Assembly: GCA_018697195.1 (NCBI GenBank)
Contig: CM031858.1
Span: forward strand, 78,065,133 to 78,129,132
Direction of reading: 5' to 3'
Source of the DNA: Certhia americana
Lineage: Eukaryota; Chordata; Aves; Passeriformes; Certhiidae
Length of the DNA stretch: 64,000 nt
Part shown: positions 23,225 to 34,454 of the stretch, piece by piece
Numbering within the stretch: position 1 is the stretch's first letter
How the letters are laid out: each line of letters starts with the position of its first letter
The notes under the pieces: model-generated
Told to the model about the DNA's origin: nothing
Databases searched by the model: none
Seen by the model: the letters and a program-made list of their open reading frames with translations, nothing else
Translations under genes and position numbers: made by a program

Positions 23225-25257
23225 TTAACTAAGTAACTATATTTGTACGCATTAGCTGAAAAAGCAATTAGCTCCTGTAACAGGAGACCTAACAGATTGG
23301 TGCCTAGCAAGAGTATATATGACTAATTCCGTGTGATTGTGTCAAGAAGAGCAGTTTGCCCACCAGAGAAGCTAACATGTTGCTATATAAGAAGCAGTTC
23401 ACTTTGAATTCACATTTTTAAGCTTGCAGATGCTCTCAACATTTAGGGATTTTTTTTAGTTTTCTGCTTCCTTTTTTCCATAATTATTTTTGACAACTCC
23501 GTCCCTCCTACTCAGCCCAGTGCAAAGCAATGCAGTGGAAAAAGCATTGTACTTCCACCAAGTAAATGAGTAGTTGTTTTCTTTCTCATCTGTCTAACCT
23601 TCTCCTCTTCCTCCTCCCCCAGGAAGCTCCAGATCCAAGATATAATAGAGGACAGAACCAGAAGATTCACTCTCTTAAAAAAAAAACCAATAGAACTCTA
23701 TTCTCTCCAGTGACAGAAACATCTGGCTTTATGTTAAAGCTTTTCTCACATCCTACCCATCCCCAGACTCTCCCTGGTGTAAAGTGACCATCCCAGATGG
23801 ATGCATTTGACAGTTTCTCCTTAGCCATTACTTTGGACTGTGAGATTGGCTAAGAGCAGAATTATTTTGCATGTGGTGCAAGCTGGGCCACATCTGAGCT
23901 TACTTTACAATGATACTTGTTCTGATGCAACTGCTTCTTGATTCAGTGGTATCTGATACTGTGATAACACTGAGAAATCACCAGAGGCCTTGACAGTTTG
24001 TCCTTGTAGGTTTTCTGGTCTCTGGTCCTTGGGAGGAGGGAGATGGAAGATGAGTGAAATCCTGCACAGCTTCAGGTTGCACAGCTCAGCAGCAACCCTA
24101 CCACACAAAGCTGTCAAGTTAAATATCTTTACCCTCCTCCTCAATGGACCTGAGGTCCATTCTATCCATATCTATACCTGAAGTCACACATTTTGTATCA
24201 GCTTTACATTACCTTCCTGGAGACAGCCTAAGAACACAGATCCATGACTTTCCACATAACTGAGGCTGGAGAAAATTACACAACTCCCCTTCTTCAGCTT
24301 CCCTTTCAGTAATGCTATCAAATATTTTCAAGTCTTCAGTTCAAGCAAGTGAAAAACACTTGAGGCAAGGCCTTAGCTACAGATTATTAGGTTTCCCTGT
24401 AACACAGTTGATAGCTTTCTCACTAGCTTAATTGTATTTTTTTAAAAAAGTAGTACAGGAAAACTCATGCTGTAACCTGACACATATTAAGGGAGTGCAG
24501 GAATTGATAAACAATACAAAGACTAAAGATCAATTGCTTTGAGAACAACAGATGAGGTCATTTACTTATGAAATAGCAGCCTTGGCAACAAGGATCAGGT
24601 GTCCCTGAACTAGCTCCTGAAGTGTAACCATACCAGGTAATTAATATCGGCCCTGAGAGAGGCTAACATTTCTGTTCAAATCACATTTCTTTCTTCTATC
24701 TATGAGCTCTTCTGCAGGCTCAAGGCACAGTGGTGCAGAACAACAGGGAGTGCAGTTACTATACAGGCTTCACTGTCTTCTAAACATGCTGCTACCTAGT
24801 AGTAGCAAGGGCAACAAAGAGACTGCTGGAGGGTCATTAAGAAATAAAAAAAAATTAAATTAAAAAAAAATTTTAAAAAGGAATCAAGAGCTGAAACACT
24901 GGATATGGTTGCTGCTATGATTTGGCTCAGAAAGCAGAGAACTTTTGAGGGCCATTTCTATCCTTTGCAAGAGAACGTGCTCTCTGGAACACAGAGCAGA
25001 GCAAGCTGAGTGGGCTTGCCATGCCCTGTCACACTATTCACAGCAATTTTTCCTTTTTTATCCTCTACTTTTCTGAAAGGAAAGATAAAAAGAAGTGTCC
25101 TAGACACTTCAAAAATATAGGAAATGCCAACCCAAAACAGCAGAAGTAATTAAAACCTAGGGCCAGCTTAAAAACCATGTTGGAAGTCATACAGCTGCAG
25201 CCTTCAAAGGCTTACTTTTTTTCTGGAGAGGGGTGGAGAAGAGAGCTTTGATTTAAA

Positions 25258-25279
25258 AACCACCACCACCACCACCACA
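25258..25279. repeat. (ACC)n microsatellite
   Basis: About seven ACC units. Confidence 0.9.
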
Positions 25280-26115
25280 ATGGATCATTTGATCTTTTGG
25301 TCCCTCCTGTTTTATTTTAATTAATGTTTCAAAGTAACAATTTAAAGTCAATCCAGCTTTATTAAAGGTTGATTGTAGGAATAAGAGAGATTTGAAACCA
25401 CGCCCAATACAGTCAGCAGAGACAAGCTCAAAATGGCCACTCAGTAAATAAAAAGCATATTATGCTGGTAGTGTTTTGAGCAATTGGCCAATAAAATCAG
25501 GAAGCGTTTATAAATACAGTGTAATTTTTTTCCTGGCATTGAAAATCTTGAAAACTCCCAGTTAATAGGCTTTTGTGCCACTTGTGAAACATTTCTTTTC
25601 ATTTTCTTAAGAGAACATTCATTCATTTTAGGTTATTAATAAAAAAAATCCTACATATATGTGCATCAAGTACGCTGTCATTACCATTAGCTAAATGCAA
25701 CATGTTAGCAACATCATACCATTTGACTGACCCACTCTTTTTCCAGATTTTCAGGCTCAGGAATATCACAATTTTCTAGTTGAAGGGGATGTCAAGGCTC
25801 TAAAATATTCATAACTCCACATTCCTCTCTACATGTACAGGACACAGAAGGAGCAAGGCTTGTGAAGAAAATGATCTTATTTTAAATCTTACAGAAGCAC
25901 TTTCCTAACTCTTCCAGATAGATTGCATCCAGTTGACAGCCTGCCTTGGTGGTATTAGAACTTTGCCTAGGAACTTACTAGTATTTAATATGGATTAGAT
26001 GCCAACCAATTTATTTCATTCTTCATTAAAAGAGCAGTAAATCTGAGAACTTTTATGAAAAAGCCCGGTGTTTTGTTTGTCACAGGTATGAAAATTGTCC
26101 TTTTCTCCCTTCCAG

Positions 26116-26294
26116 TGGTAATGTTATCCAAGTCACAATGCTGAACTCCTCAGACCACATGGAAAACAAGGGAGAGGCATACCAAAACTTCTTATGCGGT
26201 GTAATGTCTTGGAAAGAACTATCTCCTTTCCACCATTTCTTCAATGGACATGTTGGAAAAGAGGGATTTCCCTGTGTGAGATCTGGTTCCAGTG
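26116..26294 (+). other. Weak candidate exon bounded by splice-like sites
   Basis: The stretch is preceded by a polypyrimidine tract ending in CCTTCCAG (AG at 26114-26115) and followed by GTAAGG (from 26295), both close to vertebrate splice consensus. Between them a frame stays open for 59 codons, reading from GNVIQVTMLNSSDHMENKGE to CVRSGSSG. I recognise no domain or protein family. The opposite strand is also open across the same interval (98 codons), so the open frame alone is weak evidence. It could be an exon of an unrecognised gene or lncRNA, or chance. Confidence 0.15.
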
Positions 26295-28789
26295 GTAAGG
26301 GAGGCAGGGTATTACCAGGAAAGAGCGTGTAACACAACTGGGGCTGCTGTGCAGCAGGTCTAGAATGCACCGGCACAGCTCATAGCTCCTCTGTTTCGTT
26401 TGGCACAGCTACTTCCCTCTGGTTCAAATGGACAAGCTCACAGCTGTGGATGTATTCCCCTCGTTCACCTTTCCCCTGAGAGTGTGTCTACAGAGACTGT
26501 CGGGGGCCTCTATTACATTAGCGCTGCTACTAAAGCATGACAGTACTTACAGAAATGTATTTCAATCCTGAGTCCTGTAGACATGCTTTGGCTACTTTTG
26601 GCCACTTAATGAGAATATAATCTAGGGCCCAGCTGGTGTAAGTCAGCACAGAAGCAATGAGCCTAAGGAAATAGTGCCAATTTACCTCAGTGAGGATCTG
26701 GCCCAGGGGATTCATAATGGATGGAGCTGTCTAGTCAAGAAGAGGCTGGAACAGCTCGAGATGGCTGCATTTCTCCCCCACTTTCACAGTTCAGACAGCT
26801 TCTGCCAAATGGTATGAGCAGCTGGACATCTCTTTTAAATCCATATTTAATTCCCTAAAGCTGCATTGAAATGAAAAACCCTACTCATAAGAAAAGAAAA
26901 AAAATCAATACTTTGCACTCCTTTAGATTCAAATTTTAATGAACAAGGAGGATGCTGCTGTAGTGTTGGAAGAAATCATATAATCAGAGTCACAATGCTG
27001 AGGAAAACAAGAAAAAAAAAAAGAGCATTTCAAAACATTTCCATTTTAATTGCTTATGACATAAATTTATTTATTACACAAATTTAACATCTTTTTTTAC
27101 TCAAGAGTGAGTAGTAGCAGAAAAACTATAGTCTGAGAATTGAAATTATTGTGCAAATTAAATGAGAAAATATGAATTATTGTCATTCATGATATTGCCA
27201 CGCATAAACAGAGATACTATAAATATATCAAACTGCTTGAATTGGGATCAGATTATTATTAAGTTTAATCTTTCTACTTGCATTCTATTCTTCACCAAAA
27301 AGTAAAACAAATTTCAAATCAATGAATAATTACAGATATGGATGAAAAATAGAGGTCCTTTAAATTCTGATATAAATTTTCACCTTCTTAATTTAAGCAG
27401 AAGAAAGTCCTCTTCATTTCTGTTTGGTGCTAAAAAATTAATCAAATACAGCTGAGATGCACCTGAACATAAGGAACAGAATATAGGAAAGAAATAATGA
27501 TGTCAAGCAGTGTTATTGATTCTGTTGGGACTATCTAAATTGTATGAGAGTACATTACACTGTGGAGTGGAACAGAATCAATGTAATGTGGTATCTTAGA
27601 TTATATTTATAAATTCTAGTATTAAGAATCTGTTTTGTGATTTCTCAAAGCTGAATTTTCACTCTCATTAAAAAAGGCATTGCAATGGTATGTCCCACTG
27701 CAACCTGAAACCCTTAGATTTTACTCAACTAGATTAAAGAAGTCTAGTTTAGCATATAGATATTTCCAAAATTTTTGTTAGCACTAAATACAACATTGCA
27801 TCAAATGGACATCTGATCTTTTCTAATGGGTTTCATTTTAAAATTAACATCTCCACATCTTTTTAATTTTCACTGATATTCTAAATCAGAATAAGAAATT
27901 TGAACCCTTAACAACACAGATGTAAGCATCCACCTGAAACTGTAAAAAAGCATTCAGTCTTATTTTACAGATGGATTAAATCCTAAAAGCCCAAATAACT
28001 GAACAGCCAAAAAAAAGATTATATGAATCTCAATTTCTCTTTTTGATCTTTTTAAAGCCAGAAAGTGGTGTTTTTCCTCTCAAACCAGTAGTGCATCTCT
28101 AGAAATAAACACAGGGAAATCATTTTTCAGAGAAAGAGGCTCTATTTCTCAATCAGATGCGACTACACTGACACTTTCTGCAGTGAAATGACATCATTTC
28201 AAAACTCCACCAGTAAATAAACTGAAGGTGCTTTCTGTTATTTGGAAATAACTTTCACTGAAAGCTACGACATATGGAGTACACGTACCTTATATACAGC
28301 ATGTATTTGAGTAAATGTGCCTGGGCATGTCTTTTAGAACTTGTATTTTCCTGGTATACAAGGGATTTGTAAGACTGCAAGAGCTGGTGTGGTTTTGAAA
28401 GGTAAAACTGACTAACCATCAGGCAATGAGAAACCAGATTACCTTCTTGACACAGCTTCAAGGACGATGTGTGTGCTCTGTTCCAAATCAAACTTCAAAA
28501 GAATACCGTAATCAAACAAACTGCACATATGTGGTATCCAAGGACAGCACAACAAAGGCTGCTTTGCAGGGACAGAAAGAGAGAAAAGAATAGTAAGCAA
28601 TATAGTCAACCCTCACGGGCAAAAGGATGCAAACTCATAAAGGAAGTTAAAATTGAGGTATCCAAGTGTATTTGAACAAGGTAAAAAAAGTGGGGTAAGT
28701 TTTTAATTAATTGCTTAAGTGAAAATTCTGTACACCTCCAGATCCATGTGGACCAATCAGCTGTTCTTCTAAAGGCTTTCTTCACAGTT

Positions 28790-28804
28790 AAAAAAAAAAA
28801 AAAA
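28790..28804. repeat. Poly(A) run, 15 bases
   Basis: Homopolymer, no associated retroelement recognised. Confidence 0.85.
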
Positions 28805-29469
28805 GTCAGAAAGTCAGACTGACCTGTGTAGTAATCCAATAACTGCAAATTCTGAAGACTTCTGGTGACTGTTCACACCAATAGAAAAACTGTCTTTTTC
28901 CATTACTGTGAGTGGGATAAGATCCATGATTGATCTCTAGAGGATCTAGCCTTGCCAGGCAAGCACTTCTCTATGAGTGAATTTTGGGGGAAAAAACAAT
29001 TATAGAAATCTAGAAAGCAGCATAAGTGCAACTGCATCCAAAACCTATTTTGAATGTTGGTTGAATCTAGAAAAATCCAGTTTGGAGGAGTGCTGGGTAT
29101 TCCCTGTGTATACCTGAGGTTGGTGCAAGCATGACTAAACATGTTAGTTTTTCAAACCTAAGCATCTCATTCAAACCAAATAAAACAATACCAAGAGTAT
29201 GAAAACTGCTCTTTCAAAAGGAAGATTCGTGGGTGGGGGTCAGGTGTCTTTGATGGAGGCCAGACCCAGCACAGGAATGTGCAATATCTTGCTTCCTCAA
29301 CAGCAGAAAAATCAAAGAGCTAAAGATCATCTCCACAGCTCACAGCTCCAATCCTTCCAGACTAAAAGGTCTCCACAGAAGGGACCTCTCTCAGGGGACC
29401 GCTCCAAGGCTGTGCTTGGCCATCTGTGGGTCTGCTTTTTTTTCTCTTTGTGTTTTCCCTTGGGGAATT

Positions 29470-29486
29470 TGTTGTTGTTGTTGTTG
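29470..29486. repeat. (GTT)n microsatellite
   Basis: Five to six GTT units. On the minus strand it gives a run of Asn or Thr codons in spurious open frames. Confidence 0.9.
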
Positions 29487-29674
29487 CAGTTTTTTTCTCT
29501 CTGGCTCCATATTCCACCACTCCAAGAGCCCAGTGCCAGTCTATCCTGTACATAGTCCCAAAAGGTGTTGGGCACATCTTTATTTTGGAGACCAGTTCCA
29601 TGCCATAAAGCAATTGAAGTTTTTGCACTCATTTATACTTAGCTACTTCTGTCTGTCTAAGCCTTGTTGCTGCT

Positions 29675-29686
29675 GGGGGGGGGGGG
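29675..29686. repeat. Poly(G) run, 12 bases
   Basis: Uninterrupted G homopolymer, unusual for the composition of the window and a likely sequencing or length-variation hotspot. Confidence 0.9.
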
Positions 29687-30991
29687 ATGTACAGGGTATT
29701 TAGTAAGCACTTGGGCAGGCCCCTCCCTGCAGGCTGCAGGGTACTGAGCAAGCAGGGTAGCTTCCTTAGACCCTCATGAGCTGCGTCTGCAACCAACATG
29801 AAGCTCTCTGACCAACTCTAGCTGCATTCAGAGCAGTCACTAAGATTGCACACATAATGCTAACACTTTAGCATTCTGCAACTTAACACTTTACATGTAA
29901 AGCAGCAATCATATACCTCAACCTTCCAAAGGTTGTGGGACAGTAACTTAAATAATATTTGTGAAGTACACAGAAATGTTATTATCAGCAGCAGAGCTCA
30001 TGCAGAAATTAATAGTTATTTACTCAGAACAGGCTTAGCTCTGAATGTACAGCAAACAAAGGGCATTGAACACTGAAGGCTAGTGATAAAGGAAAAAAAA
30101 TATGGCCACTTCCTCACCATCTCATGCACTGAGGCACAAGGAGCAAAATACCAAGTGATTAATAATTGAAGTATCTGCTATACCATATATATACAGGGAA
30201 AAATTTGACACTGAATAGAGACCATGCTCTTAAAATTCTTTTTTATTCTTTTTTCTTAAATTATCTTACTTCCACAGTATATAAATTTTGCAAATATTGC
30301 TTTAAATTAAATGTAAATAATACTTGTAAAATATATTTTGCAAATTCAATTACCTACTAATGGGGCATGATGCATTTCACCACCCAGACTCTCAACTGGT
30401 AGTCCAAAACTCGGACTTTTGCAGGAAAGTCTTTTCCAGGAAAGTCTTACAAGTGCCAGATAGTCACACTCCATTTCCTATATTTCCATAATTAGGACTG
30501 AACATAATCAATCATTTGATAATCTTAATAAATATAGAAGAGCTCAGTGAATAAGAGAAACAACAAGAAAAATGTCAATGTCTGAGGGAGAACTTAAAGG
30601 AGAACACTGCAGGGGGATGGTGGACATAAAGCAAGCAAGCAAACCAGAAAGTCAATTTTTCCTCTTCCTCTGCCAGCTGCATGCCAGCTCTAATGAGAGC
30701 AGCAGCTAAGTAGTCCTGCCAGCCCTCCAGGTTGGAGACAGCTATGATGACAAGGAATGTGAGGAATGAAGCACTGCTACTGCTGTTACATCTGTTTTAA
30801 AATCTGACATCAGCCTCCCTTCAAAGCAAACTAACCCAGCAATTTTTGCAGCTATTAACAGAACACACTTGGCACTATTGAACTCAAGGTGCAGGAAGAA
30901 TCAGACCCAAATTCATCCAGTCTTACAGCTGGACTGTTGTTATTTTACCCCTTAAGATTTTGCTGTCCATGCCTTTTGGTAGAGGTAGTTG

Positions 30992-31008
30992 TTTTTTTTT
31001 TTTTTTTT
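30992..31008. repeat. Poly(T) run, 17 bases
   Basis: T homopolymer followed by AATTAAAT. Confidence 0.85.
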
Positions 31009-32365
31009 AATTAAATCCAGATCATTAAAAAGGGTAGAAAACAATAACTGTGAGCACGGTCTCCAAAAATGTTAGAAAACTTAAAAATTTTAGCCTTCAT
31101 AAAAGGTATCAAAAAGTAAAAAATATGAAGACAAAAAGTGGGAAATGAGTGGCTGTAATTTGGAGTCCCCAGCTCAGTACAACTGTCACTAGTAGTGCAT
31201 TATGCCATAACAAAAAAATCAGCAAACTGGAAATTCCTCCTGCTGTGCACAAATGAAGCCAGAAATGACTGCCCCTGCTGTCTGCACAGAAAATATCAAC
31301 CTCTGTGTGATGCTTCACAAGCTGGGTATGTTTGGGTATCTCTAGATGACAGAGAATGAGCAGCAATTTTCATTATTTAGCAGCACACTTAGGCACAAGG
31401 TGGTTTCATTTCCATACTGATGTAGATCCTGTTAAAAGATCTTTTTGCAACCACAGGAGGATGTAAGATAGTCAAGGGGAAAATTATAATAATAATTTTT
31501 TGAAGTTCCAGACAGAGAAGGACTGAATACCACTCACTGATTTAGTCCAAAAAGCTAAGGCAAATTGCCATTTTTATAATGCTTCTTTCCCCACAAGTTG
31601 TTCATGTTTTATCCAGAGCTTTTTAGAGGCAGAATGCTGCCTTTCTGGTCAACAATTCCACAACTTCCTAATCTGTACATTTGTGTGAACAACTTACAAT
31701 TACAGTAGAGGTAATCACATAACTGCAAAATATCACAGTACCTTCTTATGTTGTAATTAGGCATTGGGCATGATAAGAGTATTATTAATGAAAATTTATT
31801 GCCTTCCAGTATCGTTGCGACAAGTAAGGTTATTGAACTCTCATATTACCTGATTGTATAAAATGCAACAGCAAGCTTTATGTTTTGTATAGGATGCACA
31901 AAGGGTTAAACACAAAATTTAGACTATTGAGCAGAAACTGGTACTGCAATGTTACCCACACTGATTAAGTGTCAGACCATAATCTGGAAGAGAAATTTTG
32001 AAGACTTTTAACTTGATCTAATTAGAAAGTAGACAGTTTTTACCATCTGGCAAGATTTCTCCCCAAATAAATTTCAAATAAAACCAAAAGAATGACTGAC
32101 CGTAAGAATGTAGAAACAAATGGAGACATCACTTTTTTTTAAGTCAGAGAGTGTATCTTAAGTAAAGGACAACAGGAGAAGTTTAAAGAGAGCAAACCAA
32201 AAAATAAACGCTTATAAATGACCAGGATTAAGTTTTTATTAACCTCAAAATTATAAAGGAACTCAAGCAAACTGCTGGGAATAAAAATAACAGTTTGTAA
32301 TCTTCTCTCCTCTTTCATCTGAGGAGTGAGAGGTAGAAAACAGGATGTCAATTTTTTTAAAGAAT

Positions 32366-33880
32366 TTTCATCAGGGATCTTCAGATTCTAACTCTGGCCA
32401 TATCTATGCTGGGAAAACTAGTAGAAATTATAGTAAACAACAGAATTAATAGAAATGTGGATAAAGATTATATATTTGGAAAAAAACCAACAGTTTTCAC
32501 ATGGTTCTGCCAAACAAATTTATGGGAGTTCTTTACAGGGTCAACAAGTACATTCAGCTAATGTAAACTACCTGGTTTTCTAAAGGTTTTTATAACAGTG
32601 CCCCTTCAGCACATTTTCAGAAAACTAATTAGTTGAGGCATTGCATGGTGAATACTTCTTTAAAGGACAGGAAACACAAAATGGAATAAAAAATAGAACA
32701 GAACAAGATCACTAAGATTGAGAAAAATCTAATGTTGACGCTGCTCCATACAGTGATGATTAACCAGAAAGGATGTGAGCAACAAGTTGAAAACATCTGC
32801 TGATGATACTAACTGATTCTGAGTAGGAATAGGAGAGAATGGGAGTGAAAGGGTGCAGAGGTGCTTTGCACACTGCTTAGTGAAAAGATGGTTTTAGTTT
32901 AGTAGAGATAAATGTAAAGTAATATAAAGAAATGCACAAGGGCAAGAAAAATCCTAAATTTGTATACAAGATCATGGGCTCTCTGTTGACTACTAAGAAC
33001 AAGATTGAGAACAAAACATTCTACTGTAAGGAATCAGGGTTCCCTATGTATTAAGCTCTGTAATTCTGTCTCTGCATTTTAAAAAGGACACAGCAGAACC
33101 AGAATAAATGCATGAAAAAGATAACTAGAAATGTGAAAGGGCTTCAGTAGAGGTAATCACTAAGTAGAGTAAGACTCTCATCTGGCTCACAGGGATTCCT
33201 GGGGAATTAAGATATGGGTCTCTAAAACCATAGGCAGAAGGAAGAAGAAACATAGACATCAACAATTCATATTTTCTTTTAAGTACCAAATGTCATTGAA
33301 AATATTGGAGGAGCACACTTCAAGACAGAGGTAGTGCTTCACTTAGGTGTTGTTAATTATTGGAATTCCTTGACAGAATAGTTTGTGGATCCAGATTACC
33401 AGTCAATATTAGTCAAGAGAAGAGAATATTAGTCAAGTTCATACAAGGGAAATCCCTCAAGAATTACTTTCTGTCTAGAAACCACATTTGCAGGATATTC
33501 AAGGTGGAATACCCCTTTCCCCCTGCCACCTGGTCAGACAACCTGGAAGTTCATAATAAACAGTATGAGAGGTCTCTCCAGAGACCAGCACCAGCCAAAA
33601 AAAAAATGTCTTTGGAGAGCACTTGGAGAGTAGAGGGATTTTGGGATATATAATACTCTAGGACTGAGACAAGGATGTTAGAAACCTGGATTTATGATAG
33701 AATAAGCTGAAAAATTTAATGAACTCTGGCAGTACTAGAATTTTCTGTGAAGTCAAGGAAAGATCAGACAAGTCCTTGGAGAAACACCACTACATGCTTG
33801 TCCTGTCCTTATATTCTTAGCTGCAGATATACATCAGTGGATATAGCAAATACAACTTTGGTCTGACCTGCTACAAGTAT
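32366..33880 (+). mobile_element. Ancient CR1-like LINE remnant, degenerate ORF2 and 3' UTR
   Basis: Scattered but correctly ordered LINE words can be read on the plus strand in shifting frames. These are GKLVEIIVNNRINRN (about 32412), CQTNLWEFFTG (about 32508), LPGFLKVFITVP at the motif A position, NKLKTSADDTN at motif C (about 32783-32815), SRDKCKVM-like text (about 32905), VVNYWNSLTE near the ORF2 end (about 33350), and TTTGGTCTGACCTGCTAC near 33855, like the 3' UTR of older reptile and bird CR1/L3 elements. The segment between motifs A and C is much shortened. The block at about 33440-33690 does not fit and may be an insertion. No frame is intact for more than a few dozen codons. It is much more decayed than the CR1 at 5646, so it is older. 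Confidence 0.6.
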
Positions 33881-33889
33881 TTCGTTTGA

Positions 33890-34420
33890 TCTGAACTCTG
33901 TTTTTATTTCATCATGCAAGCAGGCAGTGACATGGCTTAGAGTGCATCCCCCTGCTCCTAGGGCTTTGCCTGCTGAGCTCAGGGCCAGCTTAGAGAGAGC
34001 ACAGCTGCTAACCTTGGAAACTGTTGTGAAGAAAACTAGAAGAAGCACCAGCAGACACTGGTGGAACTGCTTTTAGCTGTGTGGTTGCCCTTCACCTCTG
34101 CCTGAGCTGTGTTGCAGCTGTATATGGCCACACCTGCCCCTGGCCATGAACTCCACTGATCAGAGTTCCTGCTCCTGGCCCACAGGCTGACTGCCCACTG
34201 CACCCTTGGACCTGTCTTGTCACCATGGCTTCACCTGATGACCTCTGGCCCCCAGCTCTCCCAGCCCTTCTCTGCTTAGCTTGCTGGGCATGGTGGATCT
34301 GCACCCAGCCAGGGATGGCACAGCCCCAGCAGCCTGAGGACACCTACCGTGCCCTGCCCATAGCCCATGGCCCCTGCTGTACCCCAACACAGAGAAGCAG
34401 TGCAGAATTTTGATCAGTAT
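33890..34420. other. GC-rich, CpG-poor island of unknown origin
   Basis: About 530 bp of elevated G+C with runs such as CCTGCCCCTGGCCATG and GGCCCCCAGCTCTCCC and almost no CpG. It follows on the old LINE. A 62-codon plus frame starting at 34225 (with a CACCATGG start context) and an 83-codon minus frame run through it, without recognisable domains. An AATAAAAC occurs at about 34454. It may be a decayed LTR or other repeat, a retrotransposed gene fragment, or unique DNA. Confidence 0.3.
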
Positions 34421-34454
34421 CTCCTGTTAATATCTACCCTGGATCAGAAGATCA

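Larger units (their letters stand above)
21716..26114. other. Unique AT-rich DNA, about 4.4 kb
   Basis: No gene recognised. It contains (TAT)n at 22801-22816, a T-run at about 22837-22850, a short (GA)n at 23208-23224 and a (CCA)n run at 25258-25279. A long pyrimidine tract ending in CAG at 23622 resembles a splice acceptor, but no convincing exon follows. Confidence 0.45.
26295..32365. other. Unique AT-rich DNA, about 6 kb
   Basis: No supportable gene. It includes poly(A) at 28790-28804, (GTT)n at 29470-29486, a 12-base poly(G) at 29675-29686 and poly(T) at 30992-31008. The segment 27040-27270 is very AT-rich yet low in simple repeats, with several TAAT/ATTA cores. It is a possible conserved element, unproven. 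Confidence 0.45.

Noticed and set aside
29327..29632. Minus frames of 88-101 codons with runs of Asn or Thr
   Set aside because: The runs come from the (GTT)n microsatellite. The rest is unrecognised.
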